Below, one piece after another: positions 1 through 5,702 of a stretch of 6,885 nt of DNA (position 1 is its first letter; each line of letters begins with the position of its first letter). Both the position numbers and the translations under genes were made by a program. The notes beneath the pieces are model-generated. The model made no database searches. It was not told the origin of the DNA and saw nothing but the letters and a program-made list of their open reading frames with translations. Origin of the DNA: JAYTJL01 sp964400155 (lineage in GTDB: Bacteria > Patescibacteriota > Saccharimonadia > Saccharimonadales > UBA10212); NCBI GenBank assembly GCA_964400155.1, contig CAYNSQ010000030.1, positions 1 through 6,885 of the forward strand, written 5' to 3'.

Positions 1-55
1 ACCCCGGACCCCCTGCTTGCAAAGCAGGTGCTCTAGCCAACTGAGCTATCGCCCC
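1..55 (-). tRNA. tRNA-Ala (anticodon TGC), 3' part cut off by the window edge
   Basis: Read on the minus strand from 55 down, the sequence starts with the acceptor strand GGGGCGA. It continues with a D arm (GCTC...GAGC) and a 5-bp anticodon stem CCTGC/GCAGG around the loop TTTGCAA, which places anticodon TGC for alanine. A short variable region and the first T-stem bases CGGGG follow. The T loop, the second acceptor strand and the 3' end lie outside the window. In many bacteria tRNA-Ala(TGC) sits in the 16S-23S spacer. Here it stands alone, 47 bp downstream of a protein gene on the same strand, with its own promoter. Confidence 0.95.
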
Positions 56-65
56 AATCGGGACT

Positions 66-94
66 ATTTTAACAGCATCTCACCCCTATAACAA
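66..94 (-). promoter_or_regulatory. Sigma70-type promoter of tRNA-Ala
   Basis: On the minus strand there is TTGTTA (89-94), a 17-bp spacer, then TAAAAT (66-71). The -10 is preceded by TG in the extended -10 position (TGTTAAAAT). The predicted start lies near 59, about four bases before the mature tRNA 5' end. It fits entirely in the gap between the preceding stop codon and the tRNA. This is a consensus match by eye, not a measured start. Confidence 0.6.
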
Positions 95-102
95 GGCTAG
101 AC

Positions 103-2196
103 TTAGAACAAGAACGTCAAGAGGCGGCTGCCAAGGGCTTGTAGACTGTGTATAGCTGGACCGGTGTAGCGTTGACTGTAACGACGAACGGCTTCGGTTG
201 ATGCAAGTAGCCAAGCAAAACCAATCATGCCAAGTACAACCATAAAGACTGAAAATCCATTCATAGGAGCTGACTGAGGGCTTCCGGATTTAACAGCAAA
301 CTTAGAAGCGACTGGAACAGTTGAAGCGCTCTTAACGGCCGCAGGAGTGCCACCAAGTGGATTGATAGTACTTCCAGCAACAGGCAATAGTTTGTAGCCA
401 CTACCGCCACTGGATGGAACAAACTTAAAGACTTGTGGGGCAGGCTGTTCTGTTCCGCCACCTTTGCCACCGACGGCTGCAACTGGGTCACCGGCTGAAG
501 TATTTACTCCAAAACTACCGTTCCAGGTGCCAAAGACGTTGATAAAGAGTATGCCTAGCCAATCAGTTAGGTTTAGATTGGTACCACTAACGTTGGCAAT
601 GTTGGCGCTGGTGCTAGCGTTACCACTGGTGGCATTTCCACCCGTAGTGTTGCCTTCAACATTGGCATTGCCGGTGTTAGCTGTCAGGTTGAGGTTGTTA
701 GTGATTGCTTGGTTGGTGGTTGAATTCAGAGTAGCGTTAGTATTCTTTAGATTGTTCTGTGAAATGTTGCCACCCAAGGCAGCAGAAGTACTGCCGGCTG
801 GGGCATCAACTATCATGCCAACCCAATTGCCAAGGACATTTACGAATACTAACAGGGCATTGGCGCCAACTACTTCTCGGCCGGTTAGGTTGAGCACATT
901 TATTTTGTTGTTAGCGCTACCTGTAGTGGCACTACCACCAGTAGTATTGTGAGTTACACCAGCTGTACCGCTAGTGGAATTTTGGTTGACGTTGTTAGCG
1001 ATTGACTGGTTGTTGGTCATGTTGGCATTCAGGCTGGTGTTAGCCAGTGTTGATGCATCAATCTCAACAGTCGGACCGCTTGATGCAATCAAACTATTTA
1101 ACATGTCAGGTGGCAACAGGATATCACCATTCAGACTGCCGTTGATGTTGATTACACCCATAAATGATTGACCAGCAGATATTATAGAATTGATTACATT
1201 GAGTACATTGGCAACAGCATCGGCGTTACCGGTTGTGGCATTGCCTCCGGTAGTGTTACCAGACACTGTAGCGTTACCGGTTTTGGCAGCCAAGTCTATG
1301 TTGTTGGTAATAGTACCGTTGGCTTGTTCGTTAACAGTTACATCTGTGTTAGTGGTGCCATCAGCCTTGATGTTAGAGCCTGGGCCAATATTGCTGGGGT
1401 TGAGGGTGATGTCGCCGTTGACGTTACCGTTAATGTTAGCTACAAAAGTGGCTAGGTTGTTCCCCTGCAAAATACCAGCGTTGGACTGCAACATATTGAT
1501 TACATTGGCCAGCGCCAGGGCATTACCGGTAGTAGCATTGCCGCCAAGCGTGTTGAACATAACACTTGCATCACCTGTCTGAGCAATAGAATTGAGGTTG
1601 TTAGAAATGCTGGCGTTATAAAAACCATTAAAGACGCCATTGAAGTTGTTGGTATTGTTACCCTGCACGTTGGAGTCTGGACCAGTGTTTTCTACACCGA
1701 GCAACATGGCACCGGCGGGTGGTGCTGCAACTGTAACTACATTAGGTACATATTTACCGCTAGGTGCATCAAATAGCCATTCAGTCGTATCCCACTTACC
1801 GGTCGCGGGATTGTAGCTGTATGTTTGTGAATTCTTTGGATAGGTCTTTTTAGTTACAGGGTCCCAAATATAGAAATCATTTTCCCACATGCCGGTATCT
1901 TGGTTTTTATGATAAGTGTTGTAGTCAGAACCGGTTGGTGCAACTGGACCCGGGGTTGGGTCTGGTGTAGGAGTTGGAGTAGGGTCTGGTGTTGGTGTAG
2001 GAGTTGGGGTTGGTTCGGGCGTTGGTGTAGGAGTTGGGGTTGTTGTCTCGACCGGGTTGGTTACGACTGGGTCAGTCACTGGAGGGGTGGTTACTTCTTC
2101 TGCTAGGACAGCAGCAGGAGTAATACCAATCAACACGAACGACACAACAAACAAGGCAGTTTGTTTGGCTGCTAATTGTAATTTGGTTATTAACAT
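103..2196 (-). CDS. Large four-repeat surface protein with Thr-Pro stalk and C-terminal membrane anchor
   Basis: The gene encodes 697 residues. Residues 1-32 look like a signal peptide (hydrophobic core at about 13-30, ending AVLAEE). Residues 51-84 are a Thr-Pro repeat, probably a stiff spacer. Residues 91-151 form a Tyr/Trp-rich module with recurring TGxW, WDPxT and YxYNPxTGKW motifs. Residues 169-565 hold four repeats of about 100 residues; the core NTxGGxATTGxA begins at 215, 314, 417 and 516. Each core is followed by a hydrophobic strand such as FVxNINGNxNGDI. A Gly/Pro/Ser linker leads to one membrane helix at about 645-666 and a basic tail. The protein is therefore probably displayed outside the cell and held by the C-terminal helix. 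A GGAG motif lies 14 bases before the ATG, an unusually long spacing. I recognise the repeat style from CPR genomes but know no function. The next gene upstream carries the same repeat. Confidence 0.9.
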   Translation of the reverse strand: MLITKLQLAAKQTALFVVSFVLIGITPAAVLAEEVTTPPVTDPVVTNPVETTTPTPTPTPEPTPTPTPTPDPTPTPTPDPTPGPVAPTGSDYNTYHKNQDTGMWENDFYIWDPVTKKTYPKNSQTYSYNPATGKWDTTEWLFDAPSGKYVPNVVTVAAPPAGAMLLGVENTGPDSNVQGNNTNNFNGVFNGFYNASISNNLNSIAQTGDASVMFNTLGGNATTGNALALANVINMLQSNAGILQGNNLATFVANINGNVNGDITLNPSNIGPGSNIKADGTTNTDVTVNEQANGTITNNIDLAAKTGNATVSGNTTGGNATTGNADAVANVLNVINSIISAGQSFMGVININGSLNGDILLPPDMLNSLIASSGPTVEIDASTLANTSLNANMTNNQSIANNVNQNSTSGTAGVTHNTTGGSATTGSANNKINVLNLTGREVVGANALLVFVNVLGNWVGMIVDAPAGSTSAALGGNISQNNLKNTNATLNSTTNQAITNNLNLTANTGNANVEGNTTGGNATSGNASTSANIANVSGTNLNLTDWLGILFINVFGTWNGSFGVNTSAGDPVAAVGGKGGGTEQPAPQVFKFVPSSGGSGYKLLPVAGSTINPLGGTPAAVKSASTVPVASKFAVKSGSPQSAPMNGFSVFMVVLGMIGFAWLLASTEAVRRYSQRYTGPAIHSLQALGSRLLTFLF
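502..1692 (-). repeat. Four ~100-residue NTTGG repeats inside the large surface protein
   Basis: This is the coding span of residues 169-565. Each unit begins with a Gly-Pro turn (TGPDSN, IGPGSN, SGPT, or a degenerate LGGN). It runs through Asn-rich text (xxNNhN), then TGxAxVxxNTTGGxATTGxA, then a hydrophobic stretch ending in a h-N-h-x-G-x-h-x-G pattern. Core starts are 99, 103 and 99 residues apart, so the period is regular. Asn, Thr, Gly and Ala dominate and no Cys is present. Such composition would suit a beta-solenoid or stacked beta-sandwich, but that is a structural guess. Confidence 0.85.
1945..2046 (-). repeat. Degenerate tandem repeat encoding the Thr-Pro stalk
   Basis: Residues 51-84 are almost pure Thr-Pro with Glu-Pro, Asp-Pro and Gly-Pro punctuation. 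At DNA level the plus strand shows repeated variants of GGTGTAGGAGTTGGGGTTGG. Copies differ at synonymous positions, so this is an ageing tandem array. It is likely to vary in length between strains by slippage. Thr-Pro tracts typically act as extended spacers between a membrane or wall anchor and exposed domains. Confidence 0.85.
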
Positions 2197-2250
2197 TTAT
2201 TTAAACTTATCTCCAACTGTTAATTTGCTGATACGTTGCTTTTTTTGGTT

Positions 2251-2282
2251 GGGAGAGTCCAGTGTCTAGAACGGACTCTCCC
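2251..2282. other. Intercistronic hairpin between the two repeat-protein genes
   Basis: A perfect 10-bp inverted repeat, GGGAGAGTCC (2251-2260) and GGACTCTCCC (2273-2282), encloses a 12-base loop. In the minus-strand transcript it falls between the stop of the two-repeat gene and the start of the four-repeat gene. There it is followed by AACCAAAAAAAG, not by a U tract, so it does not look like an intrinsic terminator in the sense direction. On the plus strand it is followed by CCTTTTAC, only a weak terminator signature. It could protect the 3' end of the upstream message or act as a processing site. Confidence 0.6.
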
Positions 2283-2361
2283 TTTTACACGTGTTTGTTT
2301 AGGTTCGCGCGCGCAAAGAGCAGATTTTCTTCGCAACAATCAAACAGTCTCTAGCGTATTA

Positions 2362-2949
2362 CTAGTTGCTGATTGAAAGTGTAACGCTCGAGTGGTTGGT
2401 GTTGCTGGCGCTACCGCTAGTTGCGTTGCCGCCAGTGGTGTTACCGTAAACATATGCATCACCAGAATCAGCATCCTGGTCGTTGTCATTGTGTACGTAA
2501 ACGCTGTTGTTGTTAACTACGTTAACTCTAACGCTGTTCTTGTACTCGATTACGTTGCTTGAGTCAGGACCAGTCTCTGTGATACTGCCATCAAAATCAG
2601 CAGCAGAGTCACAGCCACAGCCCATGCCCCATGCACCGCCGTTGTCTACAGCTAGATCAGCTGAGAAAGCGTTGTCGTTGGTAGCGTCACCACTAGTAGC
2701 GTCGCCACCAGTTGTGTTGTGCTTGACTTTAGCGTCACCGCTATCAGCGTCTTGGTCGTTGTCGTTAGAGACACCTACTTTGTTGTTGTTAGTAAGGTTG
2801 GTGCTCATGTAATTAGAGCTCTTAACCTTATTCCACGAGTCAGGACCAGTGTTTTCGATTGAACTTGCACCGGCTAGGCCCGTTAGACCAGCTGCGGCAA
2901 TGCTTAGGCTGCTTGCTACTGCTACGGTCATTTTTGCAATTTTATGCAT
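2362..2949 (-). CDS. Secreted two-repeat protein with Asp ladders
   Basis: The gene encodes 195 residues. Residues 1-29 are a signal peptide (basic start MHKIAK, hydrophobic core 8-27, GAS end). The mature protein is two copies of one module. Copy 1 (31-98) and copy 2 (124-191) each run from xETGPDSxN or IENTGPDS through an Asn-rich segment to DNDQDADSGDA and NTTGGxATSGxA; the NTTGG cores begin at 78 and 170. The linker holds a Cys pair, C111 and C113, in GMGCGC. The DxDxDxDSGD runs (63-72 and 155-164) resemble calcium-binding acidic loops. No membrane helix follows the signal peptide, so it should be released or held by partners. An AGGA Shine-Dalgarno lies nine bases before the ATG. The repeat is homologous in pattern to that of the downstream large protein. 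Function unknown. Confidence 0.9.
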   Translation of the reverse strand: MHKIAKMTVAVASSLSIAAAGLTGLAGASSIENTGPDSWNKVKSSNYMSTNLTNNNKVGVSNDNDQDADSGDAKVKHNTTGGDATSGDATNDNAFSADLAVDNGGAWGMGCGCDSAADFDGSITETGPDSSNVIEYKNSVRVNVVNNNSVYVHNDNDQDADSGDAYVYGNTTGGNATSGSASNTNHSSVTLSISN

Positions 2950-2987
2950 ATTTTACTTTCCTTTCTTGAAAGTTATTTTTATATAAC

Positions 2988-3049
2988 TCGGGCTTCTCTG
3001 CTCACCCGACTTTGCACAGGGAACTCCACCAATTTTCCCCGCAAAGTCG
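2988..3049 (-). promoter_or_regulatory. Folded 5' UTR element with two overlapping stems before the two-repeat gene
   Basis: On the minus strand a 9-bp stem CGACTTTGC (3049-3041) / GCAAAGTCG (3015-3007) encloses an inner 5-bp stem GGGAA/TTCCC (3039-3035 with 3023-3019). Directly downstream, TCGGG (3009-3005) can pair with CCCGA (2992-2988). The two stems share bases 3007-3009, so they compete in part. The element lies 39 bases or more before the ATG of the two-repeat gene. A TATATA at about 2981-2986 could be a -10 box, in which case the element would be upstream DNA and not leader RNA. I do not recognise a named riboswitch. Confidence 0.45.
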
Positions 3050-3082
3050 AGAGACCAAATGCGGGCATTAACGACTAGCCTT

Positions 3083-3619
3083 TCATTGGCTACTCCTTGT
3101 GTAAGAACGAACAGTCGTACTGCTGTTGACCCGGACATTACTGCGAGTGTTTTGGTCATCATCAGAGGTTGAAGAGCTATTACTATTAACAACTACATGT
3201 GTTGTTGACCCGTCATCGTTAGTAACAACTTTATTGACATTGCCATTTTCAGGCACATCAATGTCTTCACCGTTAACTTCTAGGCTGGTTTCGACTTTGC
3301 TTTCAATATTTGAATCATTAGAGTTGGCGTTGCTCCCCGTATTTTGTGTTGCTGTAACTGCTGTTTGGAGCAGGGCATCGGCCGTGGTTGACTCATCTGA
3401 AGTGGCTGGAGTTGATGGAGCGGTTTCTAAATTAAACGCAGTGTTGGCTTTGGCATTAAGAGTCAAGGCAGCAATAGGTGCGATGATAAAAGCTACTGCG
3501 GCAGCTGAATAATAAGTAAATCGCTTTGATTTAGAGACTGAACGAAGCCGAGCAGTAGTATCGGCTGTTGCCTGACCGATATGAGTGCTGATTTCGTTTA
3601 AATTTATAACCCTTTTCAC
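3083..3619 (-). CDS. Small membrane-anchored Ser/Thr/Asn-rich extracellular protein
   Basis: The gene encodes 178 residues from a GTG start. I chose this start because a perfect AGGAGG (3626-3631) sits six bases upstream; the frame stays open to about 3796 but that extension is basic, low-quality text without a ribosome site. Residues 1-34 are a basic, partly amphipathic cytoplasmic segment, 37-56 are a single membrane helix (YYSAAAVAFIIAPIAALTLN), and 57-178 should be outside. The outer part is Ser/Thr/Asn/Asp-rich with a strand-like stretch at 109-146 (VETSLEVNGEDIDVP, THVVVNS) and no Cys. No family recognised. It precedes the two-repeat gene by 133 bp on the same strand and may be co-transcribed with it. 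An internal anchor such as this would suit a membrane partner for the secreted repeat proteins, which is inference only. Confidence 0.8.
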   Translation of the reverse strand: MKRVINLNEISTHIGQATADTTARLRSVSKSKRFTYYSAAAVAFIIAPIAALTLNAKANTAFNLETAPSTPATSDESTTADALLQTAVTATQNTGSNANSNDSNIESKVETSLEVNGEDIDVPENGNVNKVVTNDDGSTTHVVVNSNSSSTSDDDQNTRSNVRVNSSTTVRSYTRSSQ

Positions 3620-3653
3620 CTTACGCCTCCTGATGTTGCTTTTTAATACAAAT

Positions 3654-3713
3654 AAAACAGAACGACTGTTTTGAAACCCTTGTTTTTGTTTCTTATAAAC
3701 CCCACCCGGGTTT
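3654..3713. other. Two inverted repeats in the putative 5' UTR of the small anchored protein gene
   Basis: AAAACAG (3654-3660) pairs with CTGTTTT (3666-3672) around five bases, and AAACCC (3697-3702) pairs with GGGTTT (3708-3713) around five bases. Both lie between the candidate promoter and the AGGAGG. The first is followed on the minus strand by ATTTG and could act as a weak attenuator; the second is followed on the plus strand by a T-rich run. Role not determinable from sequence alone. Confidence 0.4.
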
Positions 3714-3729
3714 TTGTTTATACCCTTAG

Positions 3730-3757
3730 CGTATAGCACCCAAGCGTTTTGTGACAA
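3730..3757 (-). promoter_or_regulatory. Candidate promoter for the small anchored protein gene
   Basis: On the minus strand TTGTCA (3752-3757), a 16-bp spacer and TATACG (3730-3735) give a moderate sigma70-like match. Transcription would begin near 3723 and leave a leader of about 100 bases with two hairpins. A second possible -10, TATAAA, lies about 15 bases downstream. The -10 lacks the final T, so this is tentative. Confidence 0.3.
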
Positions 3758-4236
3758 GTCCAAAAGGCCAATAAAGTAACACATTAGCGTTCTCAACAGA
3801 TAAAGGCGCGTTACCTTTTTTACAGCAGTTATAGAGTTATTTTAAGTTTTGCAAAGATCAAAAATATACCTGCTACATATATATTCATCTAAAACACGAA
3901 CACAGTAATTGTCGTGGATTTGATTTAAAGAAACACAAGTCAATAATTTAGCGACAAACAGCTACTTTCCAAAGTCCGAATATCTAACAAATTAACATTT
4001 ATTATGTCGTCTTTAATTAACTAACTGTCATAAATGAAAATGAATATTGTTGTTATTAAAAATTTATTAATAACGTTGCTACAACAACAACGCTATAAGC
4101 TAATAACAGATTAACTAGTATATCATTATATAAGCACTATTTATAGTAAGAAATACTACAGTAATATTTAAAACAGGCACTTTTAGAGAGCTGGAAACCA
4201 AACAAAAGTAGTACAAAGTAGTTGTTCACTAAATTG
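3758..4236. other. AT-rich intergenic region without a recognisable gene
   Basis: This stretch of about 480 bp lies between the glycosidase-like gene and the promoter of the small anchored protein gene. It is visibly far richer in A and T than its flanks, especially at 3840-4180. I see no convincing open frame with a ribosome site on either strand, no tRNA and no clear intrinsic terminator for the gene ending at 4237. It contains an AT hairpin GTTATTAA/TTAATAAC (4052-4059 with 4067-4074), a neighbouring CGTTG/CAACG pair (4074-4078 with 4088-4092), and a short direct repeat AAAGTAG at about 4205-4221. Confidence 0.6.
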
Positions 4237-5436
4237 CTAGTTATTATTCTTTTGGGTGCATTCAAAATCACCAGTCTGCGCCTTAGTTATGGCTTGTTTG
4301 ACAAAGTCATACCAACTTTTTTTGTCACCACTAAGAGCATAACGAAGTCCAGACTGCCATTGTTCTAGTTGCGGGTCGTCGCGGTTGTGAAACAAATAAA
4401 CGCTTTTTACTTGAGGAGTGCACGATGCAATATTTAGTACCTCAGCATAGTAGGTAGCTTGTTGTTTTTCAGTTACTGTTTTGTCTGGTGTTCCAGAAGA
4501 TGTAAAATATTCTGACATTCTACTGTCTGGGATGGTGGACTCATAGCCAATTTCTGACAGATAAATTGGTGTGTTGGGTGGTCCTAGTTTGGCATCGTTT
4601 ACGGCTTCTATTAACTTGTCTAGGTCTCCCATACCAACAACTCCGTTGTTTGGATGGACTGTGGCTGGTGGTTCGGTGGAATCCTGAGGGTAGGGGTGGT
4701 AAGCGAATTCATCTAACACTTTGGTTTTTAGCTCTAAATCAGTCTTTGCCTGTCCCATCTGAGCTATGAATTCCAGCGGTTTTTTGTTGCTGGCTAGGTT
4801 GCCACCTACAACATCTACGGTGATGTCTAGATCTCTCTCTACTTTAGCGACGGCTTTATAACTTGTATCTAGTAGACTGACGTATTGACTGGCTGGAATT
4901 GGTTGGTCATCAATTCGTGCAAAGTTTTTTGAATTAACTTCATTGCCTACTTCAATGTCATAGGCTGTCATTTCAGGTACACATTTTTTGAGGGTATGCA
5001 TTACGGCTCCAACAGTTGTTGCGAACATTCTCCATTGACCTGGTCGGTTAGGAAAATTTGTTTTACCTTTGAAAGCCGGATCTGGTGATATGTTTAACGT
5101 AAAGTGCAAGTCGTTAGCTGTTGCTAGCTGGGCTGCTACACAAATGCGTTTTTGGTCGTTGAGAATTTCGGCTTGACCCGGCGGTGTCCAGGGTAGTGAC
5201 ACCTTAACGCTATCTATGCCAAGTTCGGTGTCTTCCACTATTAGCTGTTGGGCGGCTGCCTTGTCTTCTTGGCGTATGCCGTCATCAAAAAGACCAATAC
5301 TAATAGGGTGGGCTTCTGTTGTACTGGTACTAGCAGTATTTGCACCTATTAGACCAAGGCTGGTAGCTCCAAGTGCTACTAAGGTACGGATTGGTAGTCT
5401 TTTACTTAAGTATTTTTCGCGCGTTTTTTGCTCCAT
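4237..5436 (-). CDS. Exported TIM-barrel glycoside-hydrolase-like protein (clan GH-A type)
   Basis: The gene encodes 399 residues from ATG 5436. An alternative GTG at 5478 adds 14 residues of poor quality (MCCANACVLL...) that contain a candidate promoter, so I reject it. Residues 1-10 are basic and 14-35 hydrophobic, giving a signal peptide or N-terminal anchor. The rest reads like a clan GH-A barrel: a first strand with DSVKVSLPW (75-84), the acid/base-type motif YDIEVGNEVN with Glu166, DEFAYHPYP at 242-250, the nucleophile-type motif PIYLSEIGYE with Glu295, and a late barrel strand VYLFHNRDD (346-354) followed by WQSGL. Both catalytic-type glutamates are present, so it may hydrolyse a polysaccharide or glycan outside the membrane; substrate and GH family (GH5/GH39-like) cannot be fixed by eye. 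No Shine-Dalgarno precedes the ATG. It is divergent from the 23S gene. Confidence 0.85.
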   Translation of the reverse strand: MEQKTREKYLSKRLPIRTLVALGATSLGLIGANTASTSTTEAHPISIGLFDDGIRQEDKAAAQQLIVEDTELGIDSVKVSLPWTPPGQAEILNDQKRICVAAQLATANDLHFTLNISPDPAFKGKTNFPNRPGQWRMFATTVGAVMHTLKKCVPEMTAYDIEVGNEVNSKNFARIDDQPIPASQYVSLLDTSYKAVAKVERDLDITVDVVGGNLASNKKPLEFIAQMGQAKTDLELKTKVLDEFAYHPYPQDSTEPPATVHPNNGVVGMGDLDKLIEAVNDAKLGPPNTPIYLSEIGYESTIPDSRMSEYFTSSGTPDKTVTEKQQATYYAEVLNIASCTPQVKSVYLFHNRDDPQLEQWQSGLRYALSGDKKSWYDFVKQAITKAQTGDFECTQKNNN

Positions 5437-5444
5437 TGGTGAGG

Positions 5445-5473
5445 AATATAGCAACACACAGGCATTAGCGCAA
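5445..5473 (-). promoter_or_regulatory. Promoter of the glycosidase-like gene, implying a leaderless message
   Basis: On the minus strand TTGCGC (5468-5473), a 17-bp spacer and TATATT (5445-5450) precede the ATG by only eight bases. Normal start spacing would put the first RNA base at or within about two bases of the A of ATG (5436). There is no Shine-Dalgarno there, which fits leaderless translation. The -10 matches 5 of 6 consensus bases and the -35 only 3 of 6. Confidence 0.45.
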
Positions 5474-5519
5474 CACACAACTGATGCCAGACTGTGTACT
5501 TTATTACAACGACTTAGTG

Positions 5520-5548
5520 TTGCTTGTATCTGTTATTATTGCTAAAAT
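5520..5548 (+). promoter_or_regulatory. Candidate promoter of the 23S rRNA transcript
   Basis: TTGCTT (5520-5525), a 17-bp spacer and TAAAAT (5543-5548) form a good sigma70-like match on the plus strand. It is divergent from the promoter at 5445-5473. Downstream to the 23S gene I found no other convincing -35/-10 pair and no intrinsic terminator. If it is the main promoter, the precursor has a leader of about 540 bases. Confidence 0.45.
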
Positions 5549-5702
5549 TGTATAGGTAATTTTGAGTACGGCCAGTCCGCCAGAACCAGCCAGGGTAAAA
5601 ACGCTGACGCTCTGGGCTTACTCAATAAACTCCCGCGCGAACTACAATCTAACGGATTTTGGTGCAGCAGGATTTGATTGGCCCGCAATTTGAAAATTAG
5701 GC

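Noticed and set aside
373..387. LPVAG as a sortase signal in the large surface protein
   Set aside because: It is 90 residues from the C-terminus and about 40 from the membrane helix, so the spacing of a sorting signal is not met.
464..1582. Open frames on the plus strand opposite the large repeat protein
   Set aside because: They are Leu/Val/Pro-rich antisense products of the Asn/Thr/Gly repeats, have no ribosome sites, and repeat with the same period as the real gene.
1945..2046. G-quadruplex on the plus strand of the Thr-Pro repeat
   Set aside because: Most G runs are only two long, and the pattern follows from Pro codons.
2251..2282. Intrinsic terminator of the two-repeat gene
   Set aside because: In the sense direction the stem is followed by an A-rich tract, not by U residues.
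2507..2812. Plus-strand open frame opposite the two-repeat gene
   Set aside because: The minus-strand gene has a signal peptide, a Shine-Dalgarno and conserved repeats; this frame has none of these.
3083..3085. Reassigned UGA (glycine) as in Gracilibacteria
   Set aside because: TGA ends the small anchored protein at a sensible place, read-through adds only a few residues before TAA, and no internal TGA occurs in the four genes.
3620..3796. N-terminal extension of the small anchored protein to an ATG near 3796
   Set aside because: The AGGAGG six bases before the GTG at 3619 decides the start. The extension covers the candidate promoter and two hairpins.
5437..5478. GTG start at 5478 for the glycosidase-like gene
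   Set aside because: It lacks a ribosome site, adds a Cys-rich non-signal extension and includes the -35/-10 pair.
5549..5700. Remnant of 16S rRNA or a spacer tRNA in front of 23S
   Set aside because: No 16S 3'-end landmark (for example the anti-Shine-Dalgarno region) and no cloverleaf can be formed.
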